This document shows, piece by piece, positions 1-12,986 of a stretch of 64,000 nt of DNA. Every line of letters starts with the position of its first letter. Positions within the stretch are counted from its first letter, which is position 1. The notes beneath the pieces are model-generated. The model had not been told where the DNA came from. It worked only from the letters and a program-made list of their open reading frames with translations, and did no database searches. The position numbers and the translations under genes were made by a program. Origin of the DNA: Mycolicibacterium sp. MU0053 (GTDB taxonomy: Bacteria > Actinomycetota > Actinomycetes > Mycobacteriales > Mycobacteriaceae); the NCBI RefSeq assembly GCF_963378095.1, contig NZ_OY726397.1, positions 2,976,001 to 3,040,000 on the forward strand, written 5' to 3'.

Positions 1-294
1 GTTCACTCCACAGGAGGCGCCGTCGAAACCCTTGTCGGAGGAGTCGTAACCGATCTCGAGGATGCGGTCCCGCACGATCTGGGTGATGTCGGCGAACGCC
101 TCTTTGGCCGTGGTGGTGACCTCGCCGACGACGTGTACCTGACCGGTTGTCACCAGTGTCTCCACCGCGACGCGCGACTTCGGGTCCTGGGCGAGCAACG
201 CGTCGAGCACCGAGTCGCTGATGGCGTCACAGATCTTGTCGGGGTGTCCTTCGGTTACCGACTCACTGGTGAACAGCCGACTCTTAGTGGTCAC
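1..294 (-). CDS. metK: S-adenosylmethionine synthetase, N-terminal part (cut by window edge)
   Basis: Makes S-adenosylmethionine from methionine and ATP in the cytoplasm. Only the first 98 codons are in the window. Visible are the N-terminal motif [20 protein letters not shown] with its substrate-binding GHPDK, followed by [20 protein letters not shown] and the GASCGVN stretch at the cut edge. The start is the GTG at 294: the ATG seven bases upstream runs straight into a stop, and AAGGA lies about 8 nt before the GTG. It lies downstream of coaBC on the same strand with a 127-bp gap. The rest of the protein (the family is about 400 residues) is outside the window. Confidence 0.95.
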   Translation of the reverse strand, partial: MTTKSRLFTSESVTEGHPDKICDAISDSVLDALLAQDPKSRVAVETLVTTGQVHVVGEVTTTAKEAFADITQIVRDRILEIGYDSSDKGFDGASCGVN

Positions 295-421
295 GTTTTC
301 ATCCTTCCGGGCCTGCGCCCCTGTTGTCCCGCGGTCAGTTAGTTCATCGAACCTTATCGCGCCCGCGACGCAACACTTCCGTGCACGCTGAGCGGGATCG
401 ACAACGTCGTCCCGGGTGGCG

Positions 422-1657
422 CTACCGGTCCCCGACCAACGCCGCGATCGAGTCCACGATACGACTCGCCATCAACGTCTTCGACCCATGCTCCAACGCC
501 AACTCGGTGCCGTCGGCGGCCAGCAACCAGCCGTCATTGCTGTCCACCTCGAACGCGCGACCATCGCCGACCGCGTTGACCACCAACAGGTCGCAGCCCT
601 TGCGCTGCAGTTTCGCGCGGGCGTGGAACAACACGTCGCCGTCGTCGTCGCCGGTTTCGGCAGCAAACCCGACGATCGCGCGCATGTTCGGCAGTTGGCC
701 GTCGGCGCGGGCCCGCACGGCCGCGGCCAGCACGTCGTCGTTGCGGATCAGATCGATCGAGCTGGGCTCCGAGGCGCCCTTCTTGATCTTGGCGGTCGAC
801 ACCGTGGCGGGCCGGAAATCGGCGACCGCGGCCGCCATCACCAGCACGTTGGCGTCGGGCGAGTGTTTGGAGACCGCGTCGCGCAGTTGGGCGGCCGAGC
901 CGATGTGGACCACGTCCACGCCGGCGGGATCGGCCAGGCCGGCGGTGTTGCCGGCGATCAGGGTGACCTCGGCGCCGCGCTGCGCGGCCACCCGCGCCAC
1001 CGCGTACCCCTGCTTGCCGGAGGACCGGTTCCCGATGAATCGGACCGGGTCGATGGGCTCCCGGGTGCCGCCCGCGGTCACCAGGATGCGAGTACCGGCC
1101 AGATCGTGGGGCAGCGCGTCGCCGCGCGCGAGCAACAGCTCCGCGAAGGCGGTGATCTCCTCGGGTTCGGGCAGCCGACCGGGGCCGGTGTCGGTGCCCG
1201 TGAGACGCCCGGAGGCCGGCTCCAGCACCACGGCGCCGCGCCGGCGCAGCACCGCGACATTCTCGACGGTGGCCGGGTGCTGCCACATCTCGGTGTGCAT
1301 CGCCGGCGCGAACAAGACCGGACAGCGCACGGTCAGCAGCGTCGCGGTCAGCAGGTCATCGGCCCGCCCGGCGACGGCGCGCGCGAGCAGGTCGGCGGTG
1401 GCCGGCGCGACCACGATCAGGTCGGCGTGCTGGCCGATCCGCACGTGCGGGACCTCGGGCACGTTCTCGAAGACGCCGGTGTGGACCGGCTGGCCCGACA
1501 GCGCCTCGAAGGTCGCGGCGCCGACGAACTGCAACGCGGATTCGGTCGGAACTACCCGCACCTGGTGGCCGGCCTCGGACAGTTGCCGGACCACCGAACA
1601 GGCCTTATAAGCCGCAATGCCGCCGGATACCCCGACGACGATCTGTTTGGCAGCCAT
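422..1657 (-). CDS. coaBC: Bifunctional phosphopantothenoylcysteine decarboxylase / phosphopantothenate-cysteine ligase
   Basis: Two consecutive steps of coenzyme A synthesis: joining of 4'-phosphopantothenate to cysteine and decarboxylation to 4'-phosphopantetheine. The 411-residue protein has the FMN-binding CoaC half at about 1-185 ([10 protein letters not shown] at 9-18, [10 protein letters not shown] near 83, APAMHTEMW at 117-125) and the CoaB ligase half from about 190 ([10 protein letters not shown] at 194-203, NRSSGKQG at 210-217, AAAVADFRP at 275-283, lysines near 290). In the flap [13 protein letters not shown] (149-161) the position that is Cys in the usual ACGxxGxGR motif is Gly. 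It lies 47 bp downstream of rpoZ, the usual gmk-rpoZ-coaBC order. Confidence 0.96.
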   Translation of the reverse strand: MAAKQIVVGVSGGIAAYKACSVVRQLSEAGHQVRVVPTESALQFVGAATFEALSGQPVHTGVFENVPEVPHVRIGQHADLIVVAPATADLLARAVAGRADDLLTATLLTVRCPVLFAPAMHTEMWQHPATVENVAVLRRRGAVVLEPASGRLTGTDTGPGRLPEPEEITAFAELLLARGDALPHDLAGTRILVTAGGTREPIDPVRFIGNRSSGKQGYAVARVAAQRGAEVTLIAGNTAGLADPAGVDVVHIGSAAQLRDAVSKHSPDANVLVMAAAVADFRPATVSTAKIKKGASEPSSIDLIRNDDVLAAAVRARADGQLPNMRAIVGFAAETGDDDGDVLFHARAKLQRKGCDLLVVNAVGDGRAFEVDSNDGWLLAADGTELALEHGSKTLMASRIVDSIAALVGDR

Positions 1658-1704
1658 CAGGGTCGCTCTCCCTCGGGGAAGCCCATCGCCGCGCTTCCGG
1701 CTCG

Positions 1705-2091
<387 letters not shown>

Positions 2092-2706
2092 TCAAGCGGA
2101 GCTCGACTGGCCGTTGTCGTAACCGTCCGGCGCGGGTGCCACCAGCAAGGATACCAATTCAGAGCAGGCAGTTTCCAATTCGCTGTTCACCACCACCACA
2201 TCGAAGTCGTGCTGAGCGGCGATTTCGGTGCGCGCGGTGTCCAATCGCCGCTGCCGCACCTCGGCCGATTCGGTGCCCCGGCCCACCAGTCTGGCCTCCA
2301 GGACCGCCCAGCTCGGCGGGGCCAGGAACACCGTCGTGGCCGTCGGAAGCTTGGCCTTGACGGCGCGGGCACCGGCCAGGTCGACCTCGATCAGGACCGG
2401 CCGGCCGGCCTGCACGGCGGCCCGAATCGGTTCCGCCGGGGTGCCGGAGCGGTGCAATCCGCCGTGGATCTCGGCCCATTCGAGCAGCTCACCGCGGTCG
2501 ACCAAGTCCTGGAACGCGGCGGGTGTGACGAAGTGGTAGTCCACCCCGTCGACCTCGCCGGGGCGCGCGTCCCGGGTGGTCGCCGAGACGCTGAAGTACA
2601 GGCCCGGGATCCGGTCCTGCAGGCAGCGGACCACCGTCGACTTGCCGACTGCGGAGGGGCCGGACAGCACGACCACGCGGCCGTCCGGTCCCCCGCTAGC
2701 GCCCAC
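2092..2706 (-). CDS. gmk: Guanylate kinase
   Basis: Phosphorylates GMP to GDP with ATP. The 204 residues begin with a P-loop [13 protein letters not shown] (12-24), followed by [22 protein letters not shown], the GMP-binding region, and LLEWAEIHG. The C-terminal tail [13 protein letters not shown] is variable in the family. The start is a GTG. The gene begins 8 bp after the stop of mihF and precedes rpoZ by 72 bp, so mihF-gmk-rpoZ-coaBC looks like a single transcription unit. Confidence 0.96.
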   Translation of the reverse strand: MGASGGPDGRVVVLSGPSAVGKSTVVRCLQDRIPGLYFSVSATTRDARPGEVDGVDYHFVTPAAFQDLVDRGELLEWAEIHGGLHRSGTPAEPIRAAVQAGRPVLIEVDLAGARAVKAKLPTATTVFLAPPSWAVLEARLVGRGTESAEVRQRRLDTARTEIAAQHDFDVVVVNSELETACSELVSLLVAPAPDGYDNGQSSSA

Positions 2707-2714
2707 GACCGCCG

Positions 2715-3032
2715 TTAGGCGGGGTCAAACTTTTCCAGCAGCGCCTTGCGCTGCCGGTCGCCGAGGCCGCGCAGCCGGCGGGTCGGCGCGATCTCCAGCT
2801 CGGTCATGATTTCCTGCGCCTTGACCTTGCCCACCTTGGGCAGGGCTTCGAGCAGGGCGGAAACCTTCATCTTGCCGAGGACCTCGTCGGACTCCGCGTC
2901 CTTGAGGACCTGCCTGAGGTTGGTGCCGCCGCGCTTGAGCCGATCCTTGAGCTCAGCTCGGATTCGACGTGCGGCGGCAGCCTTCTCCAACGCTGCCGCG
3001 CGCTGTTCGTCGGTCAACTGGGGAAGGGCCAC
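2715..3032 (-). CDS. mihF: Mycobacterial integration host factor (nucleoid-associated protein)
   Basis: Small basic DNA-binding protein of actinobacteria; in mycobacteria it is essential and also serves as host factor for phage L5 integration. This 105-residue protein has the helix-rich N-terminus [18 protein letters not shown], a central basic segment ([15 protein letters not shown]), and the helix-two-turn-helix part [17 protein letters not shown] followed by [18 protein letters not shown], the family signature. GTG start with GGAGG 4 nt upstream (gaggaatcGTG). It heads the mihF-gmk-rpoZ-coaBC run. The region upstream lacks the PE/PPE pair I associate with this place in M. tuberculosis. Confidence 0.94.
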   Translation of the reverse strand: MALPQLTDEQRAAALEKAAAARRIRAELKDRLKRGGTNLRQVLKDAESDEVLGKMKVSALLEALPKVGKVKAQEIMTELEIAPTRRLRGLGDRQRKALLEKFDPA

Positions 3033-3469
3033 GATTCCTCCGTCTCATTGGTCAAACTAAGTCATCTAACTGATTCGGCCGGGTACTCCAGGCCAGCGAC
3101 GACGACCGTACCCAGGCTCCGTGACGAAATCTAACCCCACCCCCCCGTTTTGGCGTCAAAGCCGCAGCGTAATGAGACCTCCGCGGTGATTCGTGGCGTT
3201 ACATCCGGGACCGCCGCGGGCACGCGCACGCGTCCGTCGGCCCGGGCCGCCCGACCGCCGCCGGGGCGCCCGAGCCATGCCGTATCTGCAGGTCAGATCC
3301 CATTTTTCAGCGAATCTCGCGGCCCGGCCGACGGCCCGGCGGGCTCGGCACCGCGGCGGTGCGGCCACCCAGCACCGGCGCATTCCAGGTCGGAAAAAAG
3401 TTCACCCGCGTGTCACGGGCGTGTCGAGCCGACGGGCGTCGTCGCTGGCAGTCCGCGTGCGCCCCGAGT
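3033..3469. other. 437-bp intergenic region between mihF and pyrF
   Basis: No convincing gene. The minus strand must carry the mihF promoter. I see TTGACG (about 3154-3159) and TAGATT (about 3128-3133) on the minus strand, but they are about 20 nt apart, too far for a confident sigma-A promoter. A C-run lies near 3140. The pyrF-proximal end holds an intrinsic terminator, listed separately. Open frames on the plus strand here are high-GC shadows without a ribosome binding site. Confidence 0.6.
3394..3419 (-). terminator. Intrinsic terminator of the pyr operon
   Basis: On the minus strand, 50 bp after the pyrF stop, CCCGTG-ACA-CGCGGG forms a six-pair stem (one G-U pair) with a 3-nt loop, followed by TGAAC and six T residues (3399-3394). 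A hairpin followed by a T-run is uncommon in mycobacteria, and its place fits the end of the pyrR-to-pyrF transcript. Confidence 0.6.
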
Positions 3470-4282
3470 TCAGGCCAGATGGGCGACGGCATCGCGCAGC
3501 CGCTCGGCGGCCGCGCGGATCGCGGCCACGTCCGGCCCGGCGCGCAGCACCTCCCGCGACACCGCGGGCAGCAATTGTCCGGACCGCGCGCCACCGAGCC
3601 CGGCCAGATCGGCGGGGCGGCCACCCTGCGCGCCGACACCCGGGACCAGCACCGGGCCGGCCAGCGCACTGACGTCGGGCACCTCGGTCAGGGTGGCCCC
3701 CACCACCACACCCACCAGGCCCGGCGCTCGCGCGTTGACCTCGGCCGCGGCGTCGACCATGCCCTGGGCCAGGGTTCGGCCGTCAGGGCGCCGCACAGCC
3801 TGCACGCTGGCACCCTCAGGGTTCGACGTGGCGGCCAGAACGAACACGCCGCGGTCGTGGCCCTCGGCGGTGTCCAGCAGCGGCTGCAGCGAGCCGAAGC
3901 CCAGATACGGCGAGGCCGTCACCGCGTCGCTGGCCAGCGGGCCGTCGGCCAGCCAGGCCGCGGCGTAGGCGGCCATCGTGGTGCCGATGTCGCCGCGTTT
4001 GGCGTCGGCCAGCACCAGCACCCCGGCCGCGCGCAGATCGGCGATGGTGCGCTCGAGCACGGCGTAGCCGGCCGCGCCGTAGGACTCGAAGAACGCCACT
4101 TGCGGTTTGACCACGGCGAAGCCGGCGTAGGCCTCGACGCAGATGGCGCTGAAGGCCGCCAGCCCGTCGGGGTTCGACGGCAGCCCCCAGGCCGCCAGCA
4201 GCTCCGGATGGGGGTCGATGCCCAGGCACAGCGGGCCGCGGGCGGCGACCGCCTGGGTCAGCCGGGCCCCGAAACCCGCCAT
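3470..4282 (-). CDS. pyrF: Orotidine 5'-phosphate decarboxylase (type 2)
   Basis: Last step of UMP synthesis, decarboxylating OMP. The 270-residue TIM barrel has [11 protein letters not shown] near the N-terminus (19-29), [12 protein letters not shown], and the catalytic [12 protein letters not shown] motif (Asp-Lys-x-x-Asp), typical of the type 2 family found in mycobacteria. ATG start 2 bp after the carB stop, so it is the last gene of the pyr operon; an intrinsic terminator follows. Confidence 0.96.
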   Translation of the reverse strand: MAGFGARLTQAVAARGPLCLGIDPHPELLAAWGLPSNPDGLAAFSAICVEAYAGFAVVKPQVAFFESYGAAGYAVLERTIADLRAAGVLVLADAKRGDIGTTMAAYAAAWLADGPLASDAVTASPYLGFGSLQPLLDTAEGHDRGVFVLAATSNPEGASVQAVRRPDGRTLAQGMVDAAAEVNARAPGLVGVVVGATLTEVPDVSALAGPVLVPGVGAQGGRPADLAGLGGARSGQLLPAVSREVLRAGPDVAAIRAAAERLRDAVAHLA

Positions 4283-4284
4283 GC

Positions 4285-7623
<3,339 letters not shown>

Positions 7624-7643
7624 TAGCGGGTCTCTTCCATTCC

Positions 7644-7704
7644 AGCGCGAGCGTGCGCAAAATCAGGCAAATAGTCGGTGTGTCGGCCGGGGACATGCAC
7701 GCTC
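7644..7704. repeat. Inverted repeat in the carA-carB gap
   Basis: In the 79-bp gap between carA and carB, GAGCGTGC (7649-7656) is matched by its reverse complement GCACGCTC (7697-7704), giving an 8-bp stem with a 40-nt AT-richer loop. The sequence GCGAGCGTGCGCAAAAT resembles a short palindromic element I recall as scattered between genes in mycobacteria; that is a memory, not a search result. It could be a REP-like repeat or an RNA stem within the operon. Confidence 0.35.
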
Positions 7705-8848
7705 ACGTGTCTGTTTCCCCCGCCATCAGGTCGATGAACTGGTCGAACAGGTTCTCCGCGTCGTGCGGGCCCGCGGCGGCCTCGGGGTGGTACTGCACCG
7801 AGAAGGCCCGGCCGCTGGCCAGCCGGATGCCCTCCACCACACCGTCGTTGGCGCAGGTGTGGCTGACGACCGCGGGACCGAAAGGAGTGTCGAACTCCTC
7901 GCCGGCCTCACCCTCGAGCGCGAAGCCGTGGTTCTGCGCGGTGATCGCGACCCGGCCGGTGAGATGGTCGATGACCGGGACGTTGATCCCCCGGTGACCG
8001 AACACCATCTTGTAGGTCGAGCGGCCCAACGCGCGACCCAGGATCTGGTTGCCGAAGCAGATGCCGAACACCGGGATCCCGGCCGCCAGCGCCTGCCGGG
8101 TCACCTCCACCACGTGCTCGGCGGCCGCGGGATCCCCCGGCCCGTTGGACAGGAACAAACCGTTGGGGTTGAGGTCGGCGATCTCCTCGAACGTGCTCGA
8201 CGACGGCAGCACCTGGGTGCGCACGCCGCGCCCGGCGAAGATCCGCGGGGTGTTGGTCTTGATGCCGAGGTCCAGCGCGGCCACCGTGAACCGGGGCGTG
8301 CCCTCGGGTTCCACCACGTAACGCGCGTCGGTGCTGACCTCGTGCGACAGATCGGCGCCGAGCATCGACAGTTGACCGTTGACCCGGTGCACCAACTCCT
8401 CGAGCGGGGCGGCGGCCGCGGCGCCGGAAAAGATCCCGGCCTTCATCGAACCGCGGGTGCGCAGGTGGCGGACCAGGGCGCGGGTGTCGATCCCGGCGAT
8501 GCCGACGACATCCTGGCGGACCAACTCGTCGTCCAGGGTTCCGCCGGCCCGCCAGCTCGACGCCCGCGGCGACGGATCGCGCACGGCGTAGCCGGCCACC
8601 CAGATGCGGTCGCCGCGGCTCTCGCTGTCCTCCGAGTTCCAGCCGGTGTTGCCGATCTGCGGCGCCGTGGCGACCACGATCTGGCGGTGATAGCTCGGGT
8701 CGGTCAGCGTCTCCTGATAGCCGGACATCCCGGTGGAGAACACCGCCTCGCCCAGGGTCTGCCCCACGGCACCGAAGGCGGTGCCGGTGAAGACCCGGCC
8801 GTCCTCGAGTACCAGCAGTGCTTTGGTGTGGGCCAGTGTGTCGGTCAC
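7703..8848 (-). CDS. carA: Carbamoyl-phosphate synthase small subunit (glutaminase)
   Basis: Hydrolyses glutamine and passes ammonia to CarB. The N-terminal CPSase domain starts [19 protein letters not shown]; the class I glutamine amidotransferase half contains the nucleophile motif [15 protein letters not shown] and the His-Glu pair in [13 protein letters not shown] near the C-terminus. 381 residues, the usual size. The GTG start overlaps the stop of the upstream membrane protein gene by 4 bp (GTGA), indicating translational coupling. Confidence 0.97.
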   Translation of the reverse strand: MTDTLAHTKALLVLEDGRVFTGTAFGAVGQTLGEAVFSTGMSGYQETLTDPSYHRQIVVATAPQIGNTGWNSEDSESRGDRIWVAGYAVRDPSPRASSWRAGGTLDDELVRQDVVGIAGIDTRALVRHLRTRGSMKAGIFSGAAAAAPLEELVHRVNGQLSMLGADLSHEVSTDARYVVEPEGTPRFTVAALDLGIKTNTPRIFAGRGVRTQVLPSSSTFEEIADLNPNGLFLSNGPGDPAAAEHVVEVTRQALAAGIPVFGICFGNQILGRALGRSTYKMVFGHRGINVPVIDHLTGRVAITAQNHGFALEGEAGEEFDTPFGPAVVSHTCANDGVVEGIRLASGRAFSVQYHPEAAAGPHDAENLFDQFIDLMAGETDT

Positions 8849-9375
8849 AGGACCTCCGTTCCGTTAGATGATGCGTCAGTCCCGTCGGACACCCAGCGGC
8901 GGTATTCCCGCCGGTCGTCGGCCCGGAAACCGGTGTCGATCTCGGTTCCCGAGGGCAGCCGCCAGCGGATCGCCAGGATGCCGTCATGCGTCATGACCTT
9001 GCCGGCGATCCCGCGCTCGGTCCGGATCGCGACGATCGCGTCGTCGGGAATCCAGATCGGGTTGGCGCCGCTGCGTTGCAGCATCACGCCCTCGGGGTAG
9101 CGGGTCAGCACCGCCTTGCTGCGATAACCCCAGTCTCCCACGGCGATCCGGTCCTGCCAGCTCGGCGCCAGGGTGCTGCCCACGTAGAGGCCGTTGATGC
9201 CGCCGATGAGCGCCGGGCCCACGGTGTCGGGCAGCCCGGGCAGCTGGCCGATCAGCGCCAGCTGACGTTCGGCGCGGCGCCGCCAGCCCCGGAGCACCAG
9301 GTGGATGAGGAACGCGATGAGCAGCGCGCACACCGCGGCGAACACCAGCGAGCCCATCAGGGTCGGCGTGTTCAT
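8845..9375 (-). CDS. Pyr-operon membrane protein (Rv1382 type, unknown function)
   Basis: A 176-residue protein with one N-terminal membrane helix (about 6-28, [22 protein letters not shown]) followed by a basic stretch [10 protein letters not shown] and a soluble beta-rich domain ([55 protein letters not shown]) that looks like a PH-type fold. No enzyme motif seen. Its ATG overlaps the pyrC stop by 4 bp and its stop overlaps the carA start by 4 bp, so it is a fixed member of the pyr operon. Mycobacteria have a protein of this kind between pyrC and carA; its role is not known to me. Confidence 0.85.
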   Translation of the reverse strand: MNTPTLMGSLVFAAVCALLIAFLIHLVLRGWRRRAERQLALIGQLPGLPDTVGPALIGGINGLYVGSTLAPSWQDRIAVGDWGYRSKAVLTRYPEGVMLQRSGANPIWIPDDAIVAIRTERGIAGKVMTHDGILAIRWRLPSGTEIDTGFRADDRREYRRWVSDGTDASSNGTEVL

Positions 9376-10682
9376 GGGCCGACCTGCCCGTCGCGGGCGG
9401 TGAGCTTGCCGCGCAGCAGGGTGGCGGTCACCGCGGCCGGCAGGGTCATGGCCTCGAACGGGGTGTTGGCGGAGCGGCTGGCCAGCGCGCCGCCGGCGAC
9501 GGTCCAGCGGCGGTCCGGATCCACCACGGTCAGGTTGGCCGGCTCGCCGACCTCCAGCGGGCGGCCGTGGTCGGGCAGCCCGGCGATGCGGGCCGGGTTC
9601 TCGCTCATCACCCGGGCCACGCCGCGCCAGTCCAGCAGTCCCGGGTGCACCATGGTCTCGACCACCACCGACAGCGCGGTCTGCAGACCCAGCATGCCCG
9701 GCCGGGCCTGGGAGAACTCGCAGCACTTCTCGTGTTCGGCGTGCGGCGCGTGATCGGTGGCCACACAGTCGATCACGCCGTCGGCCAGGGCGCGCCGCAA
9801 TGCGATCGCATCGGAGGCCTCGCGCAGCGGCGGGTTGACCCGGTTGATGCCGTCGTAGCTGGCCAGCCTGCTGTCATCGAGCATCAAATGATGCGGGGTC
9901 ACCTCGGCGGTAATCGAAATACCTTGCGCCTTGGCCCATTTCAGGATCTCCACGGTGCCCTCGGTGGAGGCGTGGCAGATGTGCACGCGGGCACCGGCAT
10001 CGCGGGCCAGGATGGCGTCGCGGGCCACGATCGACTCCTCGGCCGCCCGCGGCCAGCCGGTCAACCCGAGCCGGGCCGCGGTGGGGCCCTCGTGGGCGAC
10101 CGCGCCGACGGTGAGCCGGGGCTCCTCGGCGTGCTGGGCGATCAGCACGCCCAGCCCTGTGGCGTATTCCAGCGCGCGGCGCATCACCAGCGGGTCGTGC
10201 ACGCACTTGCCGTCGTCGGAGAAGATCCGGACCTGACCGGCGCCGGCGGTCATCATGGCCATCTCGGTCAGCTGGGTGCCCTCGAGTCCCACCGTGACCG
10301 CGCCGACCGGATGCACGTCGACCAGGCCGACCTGCTGACCGCGGTGCCAGACGTGGTCGGTGACCACCGGCGAGTCGGCGACCGGGGAGGTGTTGGCCAT
10401 CGCGAAGACGGCCGTGTAGCCGCCGAGGGCCGCCGCGGCCGAGCCGGAATCGATGGTCTCGGTGTCCTCGCGGCCGGGTTCGCGCAGATGGGTGTGCAGG
10501 TCGACGAAGCCGGGCAGCAGGATCTGTCCGGTCGCATCGATGACGGTCCGGCCCTCGGCGCCCCCGTCGGCACCGGCCGCGGCGCCCGACTCGGTGATCT
10601 CGACGATCTGCCCGTCGTCGACGAGCACGTCGACGACCTCGCCCTCGCCGTAGCACCGAACCCCGACAATCAGCACGCTCAC
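9372..10682 (-). CDS. pyrC: Dihydroorotase (class I)
   Basis: Cyclises N-carbamoyl-L-aspartate to dihydroorotate. The 436-residue amidohydrolase has the zinc motif [13 protein letters not shown], further histidines in ICHASTEGT and EVTPHHLML, and the catalytic Asp in [10 protein letters not shown] place the start at GTG 10682, one base after the pyrB stop; the open frame extends further upstream but only as a shadow inside pyrB. Class I form, as expected when an active PyrB is encoded beside it. Confidence 0.96.
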   Translation of the reverse strand: MSVLIVGVRCYGEGEVVDVLVDDGQIVEITESGAAAGADGGAEGRTVIDATGQILLPGFVDLHTHLREPGREDTETIDSGSAAAALGGYTAVFAMANTSPVADSPVVTDHVWHRGQQVGLVDVHPVGAVTVGLEGTQLTEMAMMTAGAGQVRIFSDDGKCVHDPLVMRRALEYATGLGVLIAQHAEEPRLTVGAVAHEGPTAARLGLTGWPRAAEESIVARDAILARDAGARVHICHASTEGTVEILKWAKAQGISITAEVTPHHLMLDDSRLASYDGINRVNPPLREASDAIALRRALADGVIDCVATDHAPHAEHEKCCEFSQARPGMLGLQTALSVVVETMVHPGLLDWRGVARVMSENPARIAGLPDHGRPLEVGEPANLTVVDPDRRWTVAGGALASRSANTPFEAMTLPAAVTATLLRGKLTARDGQVGP

Positions 10683-10683
10683 G

Positions 10684-11658
10684 TTAAACGCCTCCCGCTT
10701 CCACGGCGACCTCCGAGGACCGATCCGTCCCGACCAACAGATGGAACAACACCGCCATCCGGACGTGCACACCGTTGGAAACCTGTTGCAGCACTGCCGA
10801 TTGTGACGAATCGGCGACCGAGGACGCGATCTCCATCCCGCGCAGCATCGGGCCCGGATGCAAGACCACCGCGTGGTCGGGCAGCAGGGCCTGGCGACGG
10901 TCGTTGAGCCCGTAGAGCACCGAGTACTCGCGCGCCGACGGGAAGAAGCCACCGGTCATGCGCTCGGCCTGGACCCGCAACATCAGGATCGCATCGGCGG
11001 CGGGCAGCTCCGCGTCGAGGTCGTGGGTCACCGTGACGGGCCAGTCATGCACGCCGACCGGCAGCAGCGTCGGCGGCGCCACCACCACCACTTCGGCGCC
11101 CAGGGTCGCCAGCAGCGTCACGTTGGAGCGCGCCACCCGGCTGTGCAGGATGTCGCCGACGAGCACCACCCGCTTGTCCGCGACCGAGCCCAACCGCTGC
11201 CGGATGGTCAGGGCGTCCAACAGCGCCTGGGTCGGATGTTCATGGGTGCCGTCGCCGGCGTTGATCACGGCCGGGCCGGACTCGCCCGCGTCGGTGGGAG
11301 CGGTCCAGTCGGCGAGTTGCTGCGCGGCCCCGGAGGCCGGGTGCCGGATGATCAGGGCGTCGGCGCCGGCGGCGCGCAACGTCAGCGCGGTATCGCGCAG
11401 CGACTCCCCCTTGCCCACCGAGGATCCCGAGGAGCTGACGTTGATGACGTCGGCGCTCATCCACTTGCCGGCCACCTCGAAGGACACCCGGGTGCGGGTG
11501 GAGTTCTCGTAGAACATCGTGATCACCGTGCGTCCGCGCAGCGTCGGCAGCTTCTTGACCTCGCGTCCGAGCAGCGCCTGCCGGAACCGGTCGGCGTCGT
11601 CGAGGATCGCGGTGGCATCCTCGCGGCTCAGATCGGATGCGGTCAGCAAATGTTTCAC
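10684..11658 (-). CDS. pyrB: Aspartate carbamoyltransferase catalytic chain
   Basis: Condenses carbamoyl phosphate with aspartate. The 324-residue protein has the carbamoyl-phosphate motif [13 protein letters not shown] (about 50-62), the 80s-loop region [30 protein letters not shown], and [13 protein letters not shown] near the C-terminus. No pyrI regulatory chain is nearby. The GTG start overlaps the pyrR stop (GTGA). Confidence 0.97.
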   Translation of the reverse strand: MKHLLTASDLSREDATAILDDADRFRQALLGREVKKLPTLRGRTVITMFYENSTRTRVSFEVAGKWMSADVINVSSSGSSVGKGESLRDTALTLRAAGADALIIRHPASGAAQQLADWTAPTDAGESGPAVINAGDGTHEHPTQALLDALTIRQRLGSVADKRVVLVGDILHSRVARSNVTLLATLGAEVVVVAPPTLLPVGVHDWPVTVTHDLDAELPAADAILMLRVQAERMTGGFFPSAREYSVLYGLNDRRQALLPDHAVVLHPGPMLRGMEIASSVADSSQSAVLQQVSNGVHVRMAVLFHLLVGTDRSSEVAVEAGGV

Positions 11659-12239
11659 CGAGCGGGACCTCCATACGGGGCGATCATGACGCCGTCGTGC
11701 CCGTCATGTTCGTCGAGCCGGACCTTCACGTTCTCGCTGCGCGAGGTGGGCACGTTCTTGCCGACATAGTCGGCGCGGATCGGAAGCTCCCGGTGGCCCC
11801 GGTCGACGAGCACCGCCAACTGCACGATCCGGGGCCGGCCGATGTCGCGCAGGGCGTCCAGCGCCGAGCGCACCGAGCGGCCGGAATACAGCACGTCGTC
11901 GACGAGGATCACCAGCGCGCCGTCGATGCCGCCGGACGGGATCGTGGTGTCCTCGAGCGGACGCGGCGGCTTGGTGTTGAGGTCGTCGCGGTACAGCGTG
12001 ATGTCCAGGGCGCCGTGCGGGACGTCGATCCCGGAGAATTCGGCGATGTTGCGGGCCAGCCGGCGGGCCAGGGCCACGCCCCGGGTCGGGATGCCCAGCA
12101 GCACCACGCGGGGCGCATCGGCACCGTCGAGGGCGGTCTTCTCAATGATCTGATGAGCGATACGGGAGATGGTGCGGCTGACGTCCGCTGCGGACATCAG
12201 CTCCCGGTCGGTGTCGTCAGTGGCGTTTTTGGCGCCCAC
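11655..12239 (-). CDS. pyrR: Pyrimidine operon regulator / uracil phosphoribosyltransferase
   Basis: UMP-responsive RNA-binding repressor of the pyr operon with weak UPRT activity. The 194-residue type I PRT protein has [19 protein letters not shown], the PRPP-binding [20 protein letters not shown] and [14 protein letters not shown]. The start is GTG 12239 ([20 protein letters not shown]), matching the length of other mycobacterial PyrR proteins. The Shine-Dalgarno GGAGG is 12 nt upstream and lies within the predicted PyrR-binding hairpin. First gene of the operon pyrR-pyrB-pyrC-orf-carA-carB-pyrF. Confidence 0.96.
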   Translation of the reverse strand: MGAKNATDDTDRELMSAADVSRTISRIAHQIIEKTALDGADAPRVVLLGIPTRGVALARRLARNIAEFSGIDVPHGALDITLYRDDLNTKPPRPLEDTTIPSGGIDGALVILVDDVLYSGRSVRSALDALRDIGRPRIVQLAVLVDRGHRELPIRADYVGKNVPTSRSENVKVRLDEHDGHDGVMIAPYGGPAR

Positions 12240-12249
12240 GGATGAACCT

Positions 12250-12279
12250 GACCTCCTTCTCCGCCTCTCTGGACGGGTC
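12250..12279 (-). promoter_or_regulatory. PyrR-binding loop in the pyrR leader
   Basis: On the minus strand the leader contains GTCCAGAGAGGC (12274-12263), the conserved sequence of PyrR-binding loops. It is closed by an outer stem GACC (12279-12276) with GGTC (12253-12250) and an inner CCG/CGG stem. The pyrR Shine-Dalgarno GGAGG (12256-12252) overlaps the 3' side of the outer stem, so PyrR bound with UMP would hide the ribosome site. This fits the translational repression reported for M. smegmatis PyrR. A possible -10 box TAAGCT lies at 12310-12305. Confidence 0.75.
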
Positions 12280-12359
12280 GTTAAAGGATGTCGAACTGCC
12301 GCGCAGCTTAGCAGTCGAAGCGCGGGAGCACCCCATCGCCGACGGCCTACCCTGGTGGG

Positions 12360-12980
12360 GTGACCGACCCCGAACCCCACGACTTCGAAGTGCTGTACCG
12401 CAACACTGCGAAGGTCCCCTGGGACACCAAGGCACCCAAGGAGACCGTCGTCGAATGGCAGCAGTCCGGCCTGGTGCGCGGCGACGTGCTCGACATCGGC
12501 TGCGGCCTCGGCGATAACGCCATCTACCTGGCACAGCAGGGGCATCGGGTGACCGCACTCGACGTCGCCCCGACGGCGCTGATCACCGCCGAGCGTAGGG
12601 CCATCGACGCGCACGTGGACGTGCGGTTCGCGGTGTCGGACGCCACCGAGTTGGCCGGGTACACCGAGGCCTTCGACACCGTCGTCGACAGTGGCATGTA
12701 TCACTGCCTCGACGACGCCGACAAGGCGCGTTACGCCGCGGCGGTGCACCGCGCCACCCGGCCCGGCGCGCGGTTGTTGCTGTCGGCCTTCTCCGACGCC
12801 AACGCGCGAGACCGGGAGTGGCCGCGCCCCCAGGTTTCCGAGGCGACGCTGCGGGCCACCCTCGGCGACGCGGGCTGGGAGATCACCACCCTGGAATCGC
12901 GCACGGTCAGCCTCGAGGACCTCGAGGACGACGAAGCGGTGTTCTGGTACGTGGTCGCCGAACGCGGGTCAGTACGCTGA
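12360..12980 (+). CDS. Class I SAM-dependent methyltransferase
   Basis: A 206-residue Rossmann-fold methyltransferase. Motif I is [16 protein letters not shown] (about 44-59); [18 protein letters not shown] carries the acidic residue that binds the ribose, and [15 protein letters not shown] is the motif IV region. The acceptor is unknown; it resembles the Rv1377c-type proteins beside the mycobacterial pyr operon. Divergent from pyrR with 120 bp between, starting with GTG 12360. The next gene starts 6 bp after its stop, so the pair is probably co-transcribed. Confidence 0.85.
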   Translation: MTDPEPHDFEVLYRNTAKVPWDTKAPKETVVEWQQSGLVRGDVLDIGCGLGDNAIYLAQQGHRVTALDVAPTALITAERRAIDAHVDVRFAVSDATELAGYTEAFDTVVDSGMYHCLDDADKARYAAAVHRATRPGARLLLSAFSDANARDREWPRPQVSEATLRATLGDAGWEITTLESRTVSLEDLEDDEAVFWYVVAERGSVR

Positions 12981-12986
12981 CTTCCG

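Noticed and set aside
3033..3469. PE/PPE genes expected upstream of mihF
   Set aside because: The region is only 437 bp and shows no PE or PPE N-terminal motif on either strand.
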